Assembly (NCBI RefSeq): GCF_014253075.1
Contig: NZ_JACLZJ010000002.1
Location: forward strand, 372,001 to 436,000
Direction of reading: 5' to 3'
DNA: 64,000 bases
Origin: Ochrobactrum sp. CM-21-5
GTDB lineage: Bacteria > Pseudomonadota > Alphaproteobacteria > Rhizobiales > Rhizobiaceae
Positions 7,977 through 17,274 of this stretch are shown in pieces. The notes below the pieces were generated by a model, which saw only the letters and a list, made by a program, of their open reading frames with translations, was not told where the DNA came from and ran no database searches. The translations under genes were made by a program, and so were the position numbers. Positions within the stretch are counted from its first letter, which is position 1; each line of letters opens with the position of its first letter.

Positions 7977-8454
7977 TTGCCGTTTTCGCGAACGGTTCTG
8001 GCTTTGACTGAAACGCCAGAGCCGTTCAGGGGTTCGTTCTATCCGCATCTGGTCCGCGAACCAGCATCAGAAAATCAGCCCAACAAACTGATTTCCTTCA
8101 GAATTCCTGATCTCAAAACAACAAAAAAGGCCGGGGCAAAAATGCACCGACCTTCCTGATCATCATTTACCTGCCAGTGCCAGTACATCCGTGGTCAAAA
8201 GCATCAACGATGAGGGCAATAGCGAGCGACAGACGCGTTCCAGCGCTCTTAAGCATTGCCGATGTCAGTCGTATAGGATGGCAATGTGTTCAAAACAAGT
8301 TGCTCGATGAAAAAATCCCCCCAAAGCTGCTTTGATTCCCTGAACGCAAATCGGAGCAAGCGACCTGTTAACAATTCAGTAACTATAAATTCGTTTTCAC
8401 TAATCCTCGATTCTGACATCATTGGTCACGAATCAACCTATCGGGAGGAGTGTA
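7977..8454. other. Intergenic stretch, terminator and promoter region only
   Basis: About 480 bases hold the hairpin 7990-8027 and, at the right end, GGGAGGAG (8443-8450), the ribosome site of the PagL-like gene. No supported gene lies between. Confidence 0.5.
7990..8027 (+). terminator. Hairpin terminator of the LprI-like gene
   Basis: A 13-bp stem with one G-U pair (7990-8002 with 8015-8027) lies 14 bases after the stop. The T-rich run after it is interrupted (AGGGGTTCGTTCT). Confidence 0.65.
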
Positions 8455-9057
8455 ATGGCCCTTTGTGTTTGGCGAAAAACTATAATCGCTATACTGGCAG
8501 CCATCGCCCCTCTTACCACACCTCATCTGGCGATAGCCGAAAACATTGGGTTACATGACACCGGTTACTTTGGCGAGACCGGCATTCACTCGCAATATAA
8601 CGAAATCCGGTTTGGCGTTCTTTCCTACGATACCGGCCTGTTCACAACCAAAGACTACGACGGCGCCGTCATCAATGGCGAGTTTCTTTTCAGATCCCCT
8701 GATATGCTGAGCTCCATCGGGTCACCTCGACCGTATATCGGATTCGATGCTGCCATCGCCGACGATCCGGTGCACTTCGTATATGGCGGTCTAAACTGGG
8801 ATTTCCGAATTTACGAAAAGTTGTATCTGACAACCAGTTTCGGCGGGGCGGTAACAACAGCCAGCGAACTTCACGATCCAGACGGATACAAGGCTCTCGG
8901 CTGTCGCGTGCTGTTTCATCTGGGCGTCGGGCTTGGCTACGACTTCAATGAAAACTGGACGGCCCAGCTATATGCTGATCATTTTTCCAATGCCAATATC
9001 TGCAAGGAGAACAACGGCGCGGAAGCTGCCGGTTTTCGCTTGGGCTATCGGTTTTAA
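8455..9057 (+). CDS. PagL-like lipid A 3-O-deacylase (acyloxyacyl hydrolase)
   Basis: The 200-residue outer-membrane protein has a signal peptide ending near residue 29 (LAIA-EN). The mature part alternates in short strands typical of an 8-stranded beta-barrel and ends in ...GYRF, a classic C-terminal aromatic outer-membrane signature. Near the end, ADHFSNANICKENNGAE contains the HxSNA motif that in PagL supplies the catalytic His and Ser, with a downstream Glu (GAE) at a suitable distance. PagL enzymes remove an acyl chain from lipid A at the outer leaflet. ATG 8455 is chosen because of GGGAGGAG at 8443-8450. It is a single-gene unit. Confidence 0.8.
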   Translation: MALCVWRKTIIAILAAIAPLTTPHLAIAENIGLHDTGYFGETGIHSQYNEIRFGVLSYDTGLFTTKDYDGAVINGEFLFRSPDMLSSIGSPRPYIGFDAAIADDPVHFVYGGLNWDFRIYEKLYLTTSFGGAVTTASELHDPDGYKALGCRVLFHLGVGLGYDFNENWTAQLYADHFSNANICKENNGAEAAGFRLGYRF

Positions 9058-9074
9058 AGCGTTTTCCGCTTCGC

Positions 9075-9416
9075 CTACCTGCCCTGCACCACCTTCACAA
9101 TATTCGGCGTAACCTGCCCTCTCGATGCAGCGTTCATATCTGCATGGGTCAGCCGCCCTGATGCGATGCCTTTTGTCAGCCGTGAGCAATAAACGCGCGG
9201 AGCAGCGGACACGGAGGTATTGGCGACCTTGGCAATCCCCTGCCTGGTTTTCAGCGGTTTACTGCGGATCCTTTGAGTGCAGGTTTTGATGAAATCGCTC
9301 CGCAGCGCCGGGCTGCCGCTCAACGCCTGCTGACCTGTCGCATATGTCGAAGCACTAACACCGCAGCCCGATAGCAGGACAGCCATCGCGACAATTGAAA
9401 CTATGTTTCTGTTCAT
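9075..9416 (-). CDS. Small lipoprotein, unknown function
   Basis: The 113-residue protein begins MNRNIVSIVAMAVLLSGCG with a clear lipobox (LSGC; Cys at residue 18). The mature part has three further cysteines (two flanking a basic segment), so disulfides are likely. It is basic and shows no recognised domain. GGGAGGACA lies immediately before the start. It is convergent with the PagL-like gene, separated by 17 bases. Confidence 0.7.
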   Translation of the reverse strand: MNRNIVSIVAMAVLLSGCGVSASTYATGQQALSGSPALRSDFIKTCTQRIRSKPLKTRQGIAKVANTSVSAAPRVYCSRLTKGIASGRLTHADMNAASRGQVTPNIVKVVQGR

Positions 9417-9645
9417 GTTGTCCTCCCGATCTTTGAAAGAGTGAAACAGTTTTCACAATTCGTCAAACCGGCATTGCCTTTAGAGTGTGCCGGATGTTGC
9501 CCTTGGTGCTGCGCTCTCAATCGTATACTGATCTGTGCATACTCGAAGTTCCGCTATCCGGCGGGATCAGAGGACCGAAGCAAGTCCATGTCGAACATGT
9601 GCGTTATGCAGAGGCATAGTCTGATCCGCGGATTTAACCGCCTGA

Positions 9646-10212
9646 CTATATCCAATCTGGACCAGCTTCACCGTGTGTTAGATCGTCAACAAAATCGACA
9701 TCCAACGCTTCGCGCTCTGAGAGCTTCATCATGGAATCCAGCTGGCCGAGCAGTAGGCGCGCGCCCTGATCCCCATGCGCTGCCTTTTCCGCATCTGCGT
9801 AATCAGCTGCAACAAGCATCACCGGCGGCATTCGCGCCTGTCCGAGTGCAGAGCAAGTGGATTGGCTCTGTTTTATCAGACGGCGCAGGTGATCGGGCGA
9901 GACATTTGGCATGTCACCCAAGCAGACGAGAAGCTTGTCCGCATATGCACTGCGGGCATATGCCAAGGCATGCTGAAACGATGCCGCCATAGGCAAGCCA
10001 GCAGGTATGAACAGCGGCTGCATTTTTTCGGGCAAAATAGCAGCAACGCCACGCGAAGAAACAACTGCGGTACAGGCGTCGCAGCCGGCGGCTAAAAGCG
10101 CCTGTGCTGCGACAGTCACTAGAGGCTCCTGCCTGTAAGGCGCGAGAAGTTTGTCGTCAGGACCAAAGCGGCGTGAAGCACCCGCTGCCAGCAATACGCC
10201 CACAGCCCGCAT
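9646..10212 (-). CDS. MocA-like molybdenum cofactor nucleotidyltransferase
   Basis: The 188-residue protein begins with the MobA/MocA nucleotide-binding signature LLAAGASRRFGPDDK (residues 7-21) and has CLGDMP (~95-100) for metal and nucleotide binding. MocA transfers CMP and MobA GMP to molybdopterin. The linkage to a xanthine-oxidase-type enzyme favours the MocA activity (cytosine dinucleotide cofactor), but residues that decide CTP versus GTP were not checked. It is the last gene of the minus-strand operon, two bases after the XdhC stop. Its proposed role is making the cofactor for the exported molybdenum hydroxylase encoded upstream. Confidence 0.8.
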   Translation of the reverse strand: MRAVGVLLAAGASRRFGPDDKLLAPYRQEPLVTVAAQALLAAGCDACTAVVSSRGVAAILPEKMQPLFIPAGLPMAASFQHALAYARSAYADKLLVCLGDMPNVSPDHLRRLIKQSQSTCSALGQARMPPVMLVAADYADAEKAAHGDQGARLLLGQLDSMMKLSEREALDVDFVDDLTHGEAGPDWI

Positions 10213-10214
10213 GA

Positions 10215-11207
10215 TCAGCCCACCTCTACCGGCGTTGCCGGAACCGGATTTGCCCGTCGCGCTTCCTCTTGGGTAATTTCGGCCAGCACGGAAGCAGCAA
10301 GTGCCTGTGGATCGCGTGTCGAGGGGATCATGCCAATCGGGCCACGCACGCGTTTTCGATCCTGCTCCGAAACGCCAAGCACTTCGAGGCGGTTCAAGCG
10401 GGTACGATGTGCCCTGGCACTCCCCTGAGCCCCGATGTAGAAAGCATCGCTCGCAAGTACATGGCGCAATATCTCCGGTTCGTGATCATGATCGTGGTAG
10501 AAGAGCGTCACGGCTGTGTTCGCGTCCATCGGCACCAAGCGAAGATCGGAAAGCCGTGTCAGCGATTGGCTGGTGATTCCCAGAATGCCCGTAGAGCGAA
10601 GCGTGGTCTGATCATGACTGAGCAGAACGTGACTGCGCCCCAGACTTGCTATCATCTGTGTAAAGACCAAAGCTTCCGGACCAGCCCCGAGAATGACAAA
10701 CCGCGTCTGCGGATAAAACGGTATGATGAAGCTTCCATCGCCGCTGGCCGGTGCATCGTGTCGGCCGAGCGAGAGCCTGCCATCCGGCGACACACGCAGG
10801 AATGCCGATAAGCGCTTTCGTCGGCGCTCCGCCAGGGCCTGCAACACCAGGCGATCCCTCAACGGAAAAAGCATGATCTCGATTGCGCCTCCACAGGGCA
10901 GGCGTATATCGAAATAAGGGCTGTCCACTCCATAGCGAAGACGCTTCGACCGGCCAGTCGAACGCACATCGCAGGCATGCAGCGCAATATCTGCTTCAAC
11001 ACAGCCGGACGTTACCGCGCCTACCCATCGATTGTCTGGAGCGATGGCCATCGCAGCCCCCAGATTGCGGTATGCAGAACCATGGGTCGCCGTCAATACA
11101 GCGATGACCGTGCCCTCGCTCATATTGAGCGCGGCCTGCCATGGGTCAATCAGAGCGGGATGTATCGCACCGTCGCTTCCGTCCAATTCTGTATTGTTTG
11201 CGTTCAT
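10215..11207 (-). CDS. XdhC-family molybdenum cofactor insertion factor
   Basis: The 330-residue protein has an N-terminal XdhC/CoxI domain (ATHGSAYRNLGAAM, then GCVEADI, and CGG further on) and a C-terminal Rossmann domain beginning FVILGAGPEAL (~170). XdhC proteins bind the molybdenum cofactor, promote its sulfuration and hand it to xanthine-dehydrogenase-type enzymes. It lies between the cytochrome c gene and the MocA-like gene in one operon, which supports a maturation role for the molybdopterin subunit. The start is ATG 11207 behind AGAAAGA. Confidence 0.85.
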   Translation of the reverse strand: MNANNTELDGSDGAIHPALIDPWQAALNMSEGTVIAVLTATHGSAYRNLGAAMAIAPDNRWVGAVTSGCVEADIALHACDVRSTGRSKRLRYGVDSPYFDIRLPCGGAIEIMLFPLRDRLVLQALAERRRKRLSAFLRVSPDGRLSLGRHDAPASGDGSFIIPFYPQTRFVILGAGPEALVFTQMIASLGRSHVLLSHDQTTLRSTGILGITSQSLTRLSDLRLVPMDANTAVTLFYHDHDHEPEILRHVLASDAFYIGAQGSARAHRTRLNRLEVLGVSEQDRKRVRGPIGMIPSTRDPQALAASVLAEITQEEARRANPVPATPVEVG

Positions 11208-11251
11208 GAGTATATCTTTCTAGCGGGTGAGCGCCATGGCGCCACGCTTTA

Positions 11252-12541
11252 TCATCCCCCGTGCTGGATTAACTTTAGATCGTCCTCAATATCCGACGGT
11301 GTGACATCGCCTGCCCGTCCGCCCCAACGCTGCCTGAGATAATTCACCAGATCGGCCATCTGCCGGTTATCAAGACGGTCGGCGAAGCCAGGCATGGTCT
11401 GCATGCGCTCGCCACGAGCCAGATTGCGCTCCTGCACACCTTCATTAATGACGCGGACAAGCGTGATCGGGTCATCAAACATAGCGGTCGTATTGATATT
11501 GAGCGGTACGGAAGAATGCGGCTGCCCTTCCCCTGCAATGCCATGACACCCAGCGCAAAGCCCGACATAGAGCTGCTCGCCCGCGCGGTTAGGCACTCCG
11601 ACCGGCTCCTTTATCCGCGGCCCCGGCATTGGTCGATCCTGTGTGAGATAGGCCGAGATTGCCTGCAAATCTGCATCGTCGAGATGCGCGGTGGAATGCT
11701 TCAGCACCGGGAACATACGGAACGTCATTACGCCCTGTGGCGACAGGCCATGGCTGAAAAACCGGAGAAGGTCGTTTTTCGTCCAGCCACGATCAGTCAG
11801 GGCCGCCGCCGTCAAATCCGGTGCATAAGCCCCCTCAATCACATTCCCTTTGAGATATCCGTCCGCACGCAGTGCAAAGGTAAGGCTGCGCGGCGTATGG
11901 CACTCGCCGCAATGCCCCAGAACATCGACGAGATATTTGCCCCGGGCAAAAGGCGCGTTCGCTGCTTCGCTTTTATCGAAAGGCTCTACCGCAGGACGCT
12001 CCAGCGCATTCCAGAGCGCAATCGCTGGACGAATATTAAAGGGAAACATCATTGAATTAGCCTGATTGGGCTTCTCGACGGCCGGTTGCGCCATCAGCCA
12101 GGCAAAAAGCGCATCGCTATCGGCACGTGTGATCCGATGATAACTCGTATAAGGCATTGCCGGATAGAGATTGCGGCGACCGGGCGCCATTCCGTATGCC
12201 AGGGCGCGATAGAGATCGTCTGAGGTCCATGTGCCGATGCCATATTCTACTGAAGCGCTGATATTGGTGCCATAGATTGTGCCCATCGGCGTGACAATGG
12301 GCATGCCACCTGCCAGTTCCGATCCGCCAGCGGGGTCGGAATGGCAGGCGCTGCAATCAGCCGCGCGCGCGACATTCTGGCCCTGCGCGACCAGCACCGC
12401 GCGTTCTTCATCGCTCAGCCGGGAAAAATCTACCGTTGCCGGGGGTATGGGAGAGGAACCGCTGCCGATCCAGTACATGCAGCCCACGACGATGAGCCCT
12501 AAGACGCACAACAATGCAAGGATGCGCATATATTTAGCCAT
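11252..12541 (-). CDS. Tri-haem cytochrome c subunit of exported molybdenum dehydrogenase
   Basis: The 429-residue protein has an N-terminal membrane anchor or uncleaved signal (residues ~6-25). Three haem c sites follow: CSACH (63-67), CGECH (210-214) and CAGCH (328-332). This three-domain layout is that of the membrane-bound cytochrome subunits of alcohol, gluconate and isoquinoline/aldehyde-type periplasmic dehydrogenases. It should accept electrons from the [2Fe-2S] subunit on the periplasmic face and pass them to quinone or a terminal oxidase. The start overlaps the end of the [2Fe-2S] gene by 8 bases, so the genes are translationally coupled. Confidence 0.9.
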   Translation of the reverse strand: MAKYMRILALLCVLGLIVVGCMYWIGSGSSPIPPATVDFSRLSDEERAVLVAQGQNVARAADCSACHSDPAGGSELAGGMPIVTPMGTIYGTNISASVEYGIGTWTSDDLYRALAYGMAPGRRNLYPAMPYTSYHRITRADSDALFAWLMAQPAVEKPNQANSMMFPFNIRPAIALWNALERPAVEPFDKSEAANAPFARGKYLVDVLGHCGECHTPRSLTFALRADGYLKGNVIEGAYAPDLTAAALTDRGWTKNDLLRFFSHGLSPQGVMTFRMFPVLKHSTAHLDDADLQAISAYLTQDRPMPGPRIKEPVGVPNRAGEQLYVGLCAGCHGIAGEGQPHSSVPLNINTTAMFDDPITLVRVINEGVQERNLARGERMQTMPGFADRLDNRQMADLVNYLRQRWGGRAGDVTPSDIEDDLKLIQHGG

Positions 12542-13103
12542 TATCCGTCACTTTCCGGGTGCGAGTGCCCGTAGTGAGACCCGGCATGGTCAAAATTACG
12601 TCTCGGACAGCATTATAATAGCGGACATAACCCGTGCAGCGGCAGATATTTGAATCCAGCGCTTCGAGGATCACCTCTTCCACATCGTCGGCAGAAACAG
12701 GATTCTTCTCCAGTTTTTCGATCAGAACCGTTGCAGAATTGACGAAGCCGGGCGTGCAATAGCCGCACTGAAAGGAAAAATGCTTCAGGAATGCCTCCTG
12801 AATCGGTGACAGGATTATCTGTCCGCTCGAATCTGATCCGGCTATGCCTTCGATGGTGCGGATGGTCTTGCCGTTGAGCCAGGCGATGCCTGTGATGCAG
12901 GCAGGAACCGTCGATGCGCCAGTGTGCGGGTCGTCGACGATGATCGTACAGGCGCGGCACACGCCTTGACCGCAGCCCAGGCGGGTTCCTGTCAGATTGA
13001 GATATTCCTGCAGGAATTCGATCATCATGAGATCTTCCGGCAAATCGACCGGCCCCACCTTCCGGCCGTTGATGTTGGCAGAAAAGTTGATTCTGGCTTC
13101 CAT
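12534..13103 (-). CDS. [2Fe-2S] subunit of molybdenum hydroxylase
   Basis: The 189-residue protein has two iron-sulfur sites. The plant-type site uses Cys44, Cys49, Cys52 and Cys69 (GCGQGVCRAC...C). The second lies in the C-terminal four-helix domain (CGYC ... CRC). This is the standard small subunit of xanthine-oxidase-family enzymes such as isoquinoline 1-oxidoreductase. ATG 13103 overlaps the TAA of the large-subunit gene (TAATG). An open frame extends further upstream, but that part is the large-subunit gene read in another frame. No signal peptide of its own is seen; it is probably exported in complex with the Tat-targeted large subunit. Confidence 0.92.
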   Translation of the reverse strand: MEARINFSANINGRKVGPVDLPEDLMMIEFLQEYLNLTGTRLGCGQGVCRACTIIVDDPHTGASTVPACITGIAWLNGKTIRTIEGIAGSDSSGQIILSPIQEAFLKHFSFQCGYCTPGFVNSATVLIEKLEKNPVSADDVEEVILEALDSNICRCTGYVRYYNAVRDVILTMPGLTTGTRTRKVTDNG

Positions 13104-15907
13104 TACAGCGCCTCCTTGATCCGAGCCGCACTCACCGGCAACCGATAGAAACGTTTCCCCGTTGCATGTGCAATGGCATTGGCGCATGCACCAACAATCG
13201 GGATCATGACGACTTCCGCCATGCCTTTTGGTGCATCGGTGCGTGACGCCGGCGGTAGGACATGGCCTGTTTGTGACCATACCGCGATCTCGGAAGCACG
13301 CGGCAAATGATAACGACTGAGGCCCCACTCGCCATTGCCGGGGCCACTGGGTCCGGTGGGCAGCTCTTCGTAAAGCGCGTGGCCAATTCCCATGGCGATG
13401 CCACCCTGAAGTTGGCCGGAAACCAGTTCCGGCACAATCTGCGTGCCGCATTCGAGCCAGGTTTTATGTGACAGAAGCTTCACCTCGCCATCGCCGGTCG
13501 ACACGGCAAGCTCGACGAGAGTGGCGCAGGGAGCATAATAGATCGCGCCGGCGGCTGCGCGCTTCACTGGCGGATAGGAAACACGCGTGCGTGACTGGAA
13601 GGAATAACCGCCCTGCGTCATCGCAGCCTGGCGGGCAGCATCAGCGCCATCACCCCATTTGACCGACAGCGCATCGATCTGCATTGTGATCGGCTTTCCA
13701 TCCACTACAAAATCGGCCTCCGCCCAGGCACGCCGATTGAACGTGTGAACGCAGACGCCCGTAACCAACCCACGCTCATGCGCCCTTGCGGCCAGCCGCT
13801 CGAGGGAAAGCGGTTCCAGCGATCCGGCAACCAGCTTGCCATCGCGCCATTCAGCCTCTCCGAAATCGACCGGAACGGGCATTATCTGACCCCCATCAGG
13901 CCCACCCCAGATCGACAGCGCCGCTTCCCATAAACCCAATCGAAGAAGAAGCTTTGCTGCCTGCTGCGTCGCGTGAGTGAAATAATATGCGGAATTTGAG
14001 GCCGAGCGCGGCGATGTGAAGCTTGGCACCCAATAAGGATCCTGCGCCAGCTTGTCTTCGTCCTCTTGTGAGGTGGAATAGGGTTCCTCTTTTGTGTGGA
14101 CCGGCATTTGCGGCCAGTCCTGAACCGCGAACTCGACCTCGTCCACGGCACGCCCAAGGAAGGGTTCGGTGACGAGCATCTGCGCTGTTGTCGAACCGGC
14201 ACCGATTTCCGATGTGACGTGCCGCATGTTCAAGCGCCCTTGCGGAGTCACCTCGATCTGAACGATCGCTGCTTCCGCAGCCGTACCGAAGCTTTTCTGC
14301 ACCGAAGCGAAACCAATGCCATATAACACGCCGGGATTGGCTGCCTCATAGTCCGCTTTTCGCTTCGCACGCTCGACCCATAACGGATCACGGGCGGCAA
14401 GTTCGAGTATTTCCCCCATGCGCAGATTGCCAGCGGGAGTAGCGCCTTGCGTATTCTTCATACCGGCCTGCAAGACATTGCGTCGACGCAGTTCGATCGG
14501 GTCGATGCCTATGCCTTCGGCTACTTCATCGACCAGCATTTCCGTTGTCGCCATGGACTGGAGCGTGCCATAGCCGCGTACCGACCCGGACGTTACGCCA
14601 ATGGTCGGCAGCACTTCGACCGACAGGTCGCTCTGCGGAAAATAATAAGCCGACTGAGCCGATGCGACAGCCAGCGTACCGATAGATGGGCTAAAGTTCA
14701 TAACCCCGCCGCCGTCGCCAGCCATATGGCAGGTCAAGGCACGGAATTTTCCCGCGTCGTCCACCGCAATTGCCGTTTCAATATCGAAAGGATGACGTTT
14801 CAGGCTGAACTGGAAATGCCGCCAGCGGTCGAGCGCCAGCCGCACAGGACGGCCTTGCGCGTAAAGCGCGGCGAGCGCCACATAGAATGGAAACGGGTGA
14901 TGTTCCTTCTGGCCGTAGCCGACCGTGTAGCCGGCCATGAAGTCGATCTTGCTGAGCGGTAGCCTGCTCGCCTTGATCATGCCCATCGTCAGTTGCGCAA
15001 CGGCATAGGGTGCCTGCGTTGCCCCGACCATGTGCAATGTACCGTTTTCGCGCTCATACCAGGCCAGCCCGTTATCCATTTCCAATGCTGCCGGTTCAGT
15101 GGATTGGCTATGGAACTTGCGAGAAAATACCCGTGTTCCCGCGCCCGGATTGCGCATTTCATTGTTGATGCGGGCCGATTCGCGCATGGCGGCACCAAAC
15201 TTCGGATCATCGTCCAGAGGCCAGACAATACCGGACGCATCCGCCTTGGCTCCCACCATTGTGTTCTTCATCGAAGAATAACGGTCTTCGGCAGATGGAT
15301 TTCCACCGTCAACACGGACATGACGTGCAGCCACATAGGCCGCACGCGTCGGCGGCGACGCCTCGGCTCCAAAACGGAAGATGTCGCTGTTGAACCGCAG
15401 CAGATTCGCAGCAGCCCGAAAGCGCTCATAATCATGCCAGATGCCCATTGCCACCGGTTGACCGAGCATGGGGGAAACATGGCCGGGCTTCAGGAAAAAG
15501 TCTCCGTAGAAGCCGGGCTCGGGCATGACAACATTGTCGGCGGCGACCGTATCGGCGTCAATCAGCACGTCGGGTTGAAGCCTGTCACCGAGAACAGATA
15601 GATCCAACCCCTCGTAAATCCGATCTGCGCGTGGAACATGGATTGTCAGGGCGTAGGACTGGTGATCCGGCCAACCCGGAAGATCACGCGCGCGGCTGTC
15701 GATGGCAAAGACTTTCTGTCCCGTCACCTTGGCGACACCGTCGCGGCGATACCGCAAGGTTCCACCAGCGATCCAGCCACTATCGGAACCGATTGGGGAC
15801 GGCATCATCTCAGCCCTTGCTTCCCCGAGCGGGCGCACCAGTGCGGTGACCCCCAGCGCTGCCGCAGCTTTCAGAAAACTGCGCCGTGTCAGATCGAGCC
15901 TCGCCAC
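13103..15907 (-). CDS. Tat-exported molybdopterin-binding large subunit (IorB/aldehyde oxidase type)
   Basis: The 934-residue protein has a twin-arginine signal TRRSFLK at residues 7-13 followed by a hydrophobic stretch and ARA-EM. The body belongs to the xanthine-oxidase/CO-dehydrogenase large-subunit superfamily, closest in layout to isoquinoline 1-oxidoreductase beta and periplasmic aldehyde dehydrogenases. The motif KGMAEVVMIPIVGACANA near the end has the position of the catalytic Glu (usual form KGVGEP). The start is GTG 15907 with a perfect AAAGGAGGG ribosome site; a longer frame to 15955 would spoil the Tat signal's N-terminal position. It is first in the operon with the [2Fe-2S], cytochrome c, XdhC and MocA-like genes. 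The substrate is unknown (aldehyde or N-heterocycle). Confidence 0.9.
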   Translation of the reverse strand: MARLDLTRRSFLKAAAALGVTALVRPLGEARAEMMPSPIGSDSGWIAGGTLRYRRDGVAKVTGQKVFAIDSRARDLPGWPDHQSYALTIHVPRADRIYEGLDLSVLGDRLQPDVLIDADTVAADNVVMPEPGFYGDFFLKPGHVSPMLGQPVAMGIWHDYERFRAAANLLRFNSDIFRFGAEASPPTRAAYVAARHVRVDGGNPSAEDRYSSMKNTMVGAKADASGIVWPLDDDPKFGAAMRESARINNEMRNPGAGTRVFSRKFHSQSTEPAALEMDNGLAWYERENGTLHMVGATQAPYAVAQLTMGMIKASRLPLSKIDFMAGYTVGYGQKEHHPFPFYVALAALYAQGRPVRLALDRWRHFQFSLKRHPFDIETAIAVDDAGKFRALTCHMAGDGGGVMNFSPSIGTLAVASAQSAYYFPQSDLSVEVLPTIGVTSGSVRGYGTLQSMATTEMLVDEVAEGIGIDPIELRRRNVLQAGMKNTQGATPAGNLRMGEILELAARDPLWVERAKRKADYEAANPGVLYGIGFASVQKSFGTAAEAAIVQIEVTPQGRLNMRHVTSEIGAGSTTAQMLVTEPFLGRAVDEVEFAVQDWPQMPVHTKEEPYSTSQEDEDKLAQDPYWVPSFTSPRSASNSAYYFTHATQQAAKLLLRLGLWEAALSIWGGPDGGQIMPVPVDFGEAEWRDGKLVAGSLEPLSLERLAARAHERGLVTGVCVHTFNRRAWAEADFVVDGKPITMQIDALSVKWGDGADAARQAAMTQGGYSFQSRTRVSYPPVKRAAAGAIYYAPCATLVELAVSTGDGEVKLLSHKTWLECGTQIVPELVSGQLQGGIAMGIGHALYEELPTGPSGPGNGEWGLSRYHLPRASEIAVWSQTGHVLPPASRTDAPKGMAEVVMIPIVGACANAIAHATGKRFYRLPVSAARIKEAL

Positions 15908-16516
15908 GATCCCTCCTTTGTCATGCCTAAGCGCCGCCCGCGCGAATGGGCGCACAAAGGACGCTCTAACTTACTGAAACCACGCAGCGTGCTTTCCAGA
16001 AACCGATTTCGATCATTGGGCCGGCACCGTAGTCGAACGCGTTGGAAACTGCTCGTTCTCCAACGTTAAACCCGTCGCCTTCAATCAGGCAGACAGGTCG
16101 CTTTTGGTTGACTAGCATGATAATTGAAGTTTGCAAACCGATTTGCTTCGTGCAGAATATGGTAACGGTATTGAACTAGCGTTCTGTATTACGCATTGGA
16201 TATTACGGCCCAACGCTCCAGAAAGAGCGGCCATACCTTTTCCCCACAAGATTGAAGAATAATGAGCCAGTCAGAACGTAATGGCAAAAAAGCGCCGATC
16301 CGACCGCGATCCTGCTTCAGCAACACCAGACCAGACACCACAATGTGAAAGCGGGTTAATTTTTCCGCCAACTGTCAGCTTCAAATGATCTGCAACGACG
16401 ACGGGACAGCGCCACCTCCTTCCACCATTCGCCCTCCCCCGGTTGCCAGGTCCCGGGACTGGGAAGACACCAAGCTGATAGTTGACATCGTGACATCATG
16501 ACGTCATGATGTCACG
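15908..16516. other. Divergent promoter region of the molybdenum enzyme operon and GntR
   Basis: About 600 bases hold no supported gene. The left end should hold the promoter of the minus-strand operon, and the right end carries a large palindrome (16484-16521, listed separately). A short minus-strand frame near 16190-16370 has no ribosome site or recognisable product. Confidence 0.5.
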
Positions 16517-16521
16517 ATGTC
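16484..16521. promoter_or_regulatory. 38-bp perfect palindrome covering the GntR start codon
   Basis: The arm gacatcgtgacatcatgac (16484-16502) is followed without spacer by its exact reverse complement (16503-16521). Nested inside are repeated GTGACATCATGA-like half-sites, so two dimers could bind side by side. The palindrome contains the ATG (16517) of the GntR gene and leaves no room for a ribosome site. It is the best candidate for the autoregulatory operator of this GntR/UTRA repressor. Confidence 0.8.
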
Positions 16522-17251
16522 TATAGAACCCAATCACACACCCCTGTACGCAAAGGTCGAGGCTTCTTTGGCTTCCGACATTTCGACGACGATCCTCTCT
16601 CCAGGCAGCCGGCTTCCATCTGAAGATCAGCTCGTCGACCGATTTGGCGTTAGTCGTACGACCGTTCGCAAGGCGATTGAAAATCTTGTTGCCCGCGGGT
16701 TGGTCGAAATCCGTCGGGGTAAAGGTACTTTTGTCGCGCAACCCAGAATTTCCCAGGAATTGACGGAACTGACGGGCTTTGTGGAAGATATGCAGGCACT
16801 CGGCCGCATACCGACAGCACGGCTTGTCAGCCAGAAGATCGTGCCCGCCGATGCAGATGTCACCCGGCAGCTGGCTGTCCCTCTGGGCAGTCTTGTCATG
16901 CGGATTCAGCGGGTCCGCATGGCCGATGGCGTTCCGATATCCTTCGATGAAACCTATCTGCCGCGCGAGATCGGAGAACAGATTGTCACGCACAATCTGG
17001 ATGCAGAACCGATTTTCTCATTGCTCGAAGACAAGTATGATCTGCCATTAACCGAGGCTGAATACCGACTTGAAGCAACCAACGCCACGCCGGAAGTGGC
17101 GACGGCCCTGACAATCATACCGGGTAGTGCAGTCTTTTTAATCGAACGTACGTCTTACACAGATGGTCATCGCCCCATCGATTACGAAAAACTTCACTAT
17201 CGCGGCGACTTGATCAGCTTCTCCACCCGATTGGCGCGGCGTCCACGATAA
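16517..17251 (+). CDS. GntR-family regulator, HutC/UTRA type
   Basis: The 244-residue protein has an N-terminal winged helix (residues ~10-75) with LPSEDQLVDRFGVSRTTVRKA, followed by a UTRA ligand domain (~95-240; PISFDETYLP is typical). The start ATG lies inside a 38-bp palindrome and has no Shine-Dalgarno sequence, so translation may be leaderless. TauE-like and DUF1634 genes follow 23 bases downstream, probably in one transcript. The divergent molybdenum-enzyme operon begins about 600 bases upstream and is a possible second target. The ligand is unknown. Confidence 0.88.
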   Translation: MSIEPNHTPLYAKVEASLASDISTTILSPGSRLPSEDQLVDRFGVSRTTVRKAIENLVARGLVEIRRGKGTFVAQPRISQELTELTGFVEDMQALGRIPTARLVSQKIVPADADVTRQLAVPLGSLVMRIQRVRMADGVPISFDETYLPREIGEQIVTHNLDAEPIFSLLEDKYDLPLTEAEYRLEATNATPEVATALTIIPGSAVFLIERTSYTDGHRPIDYEKLHYRGDLISFSTRLARRPR

Positions 17252-17274
17252 TTTCCACAACCGAAGGCAAAAGA

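Noticed and set aside
9441-9992. 183-codon plus-strand frame
   Set aside because: It overlaps the MocA-like gene on the other strand and has no signal, domain or ribosome site.
12613-13131. Minus-strand open frame rich in Arg, His and Ser
   Set aside because: A different frame of the [2Fe-2S] subunit gene, with composition typical of out-of-frame translation.
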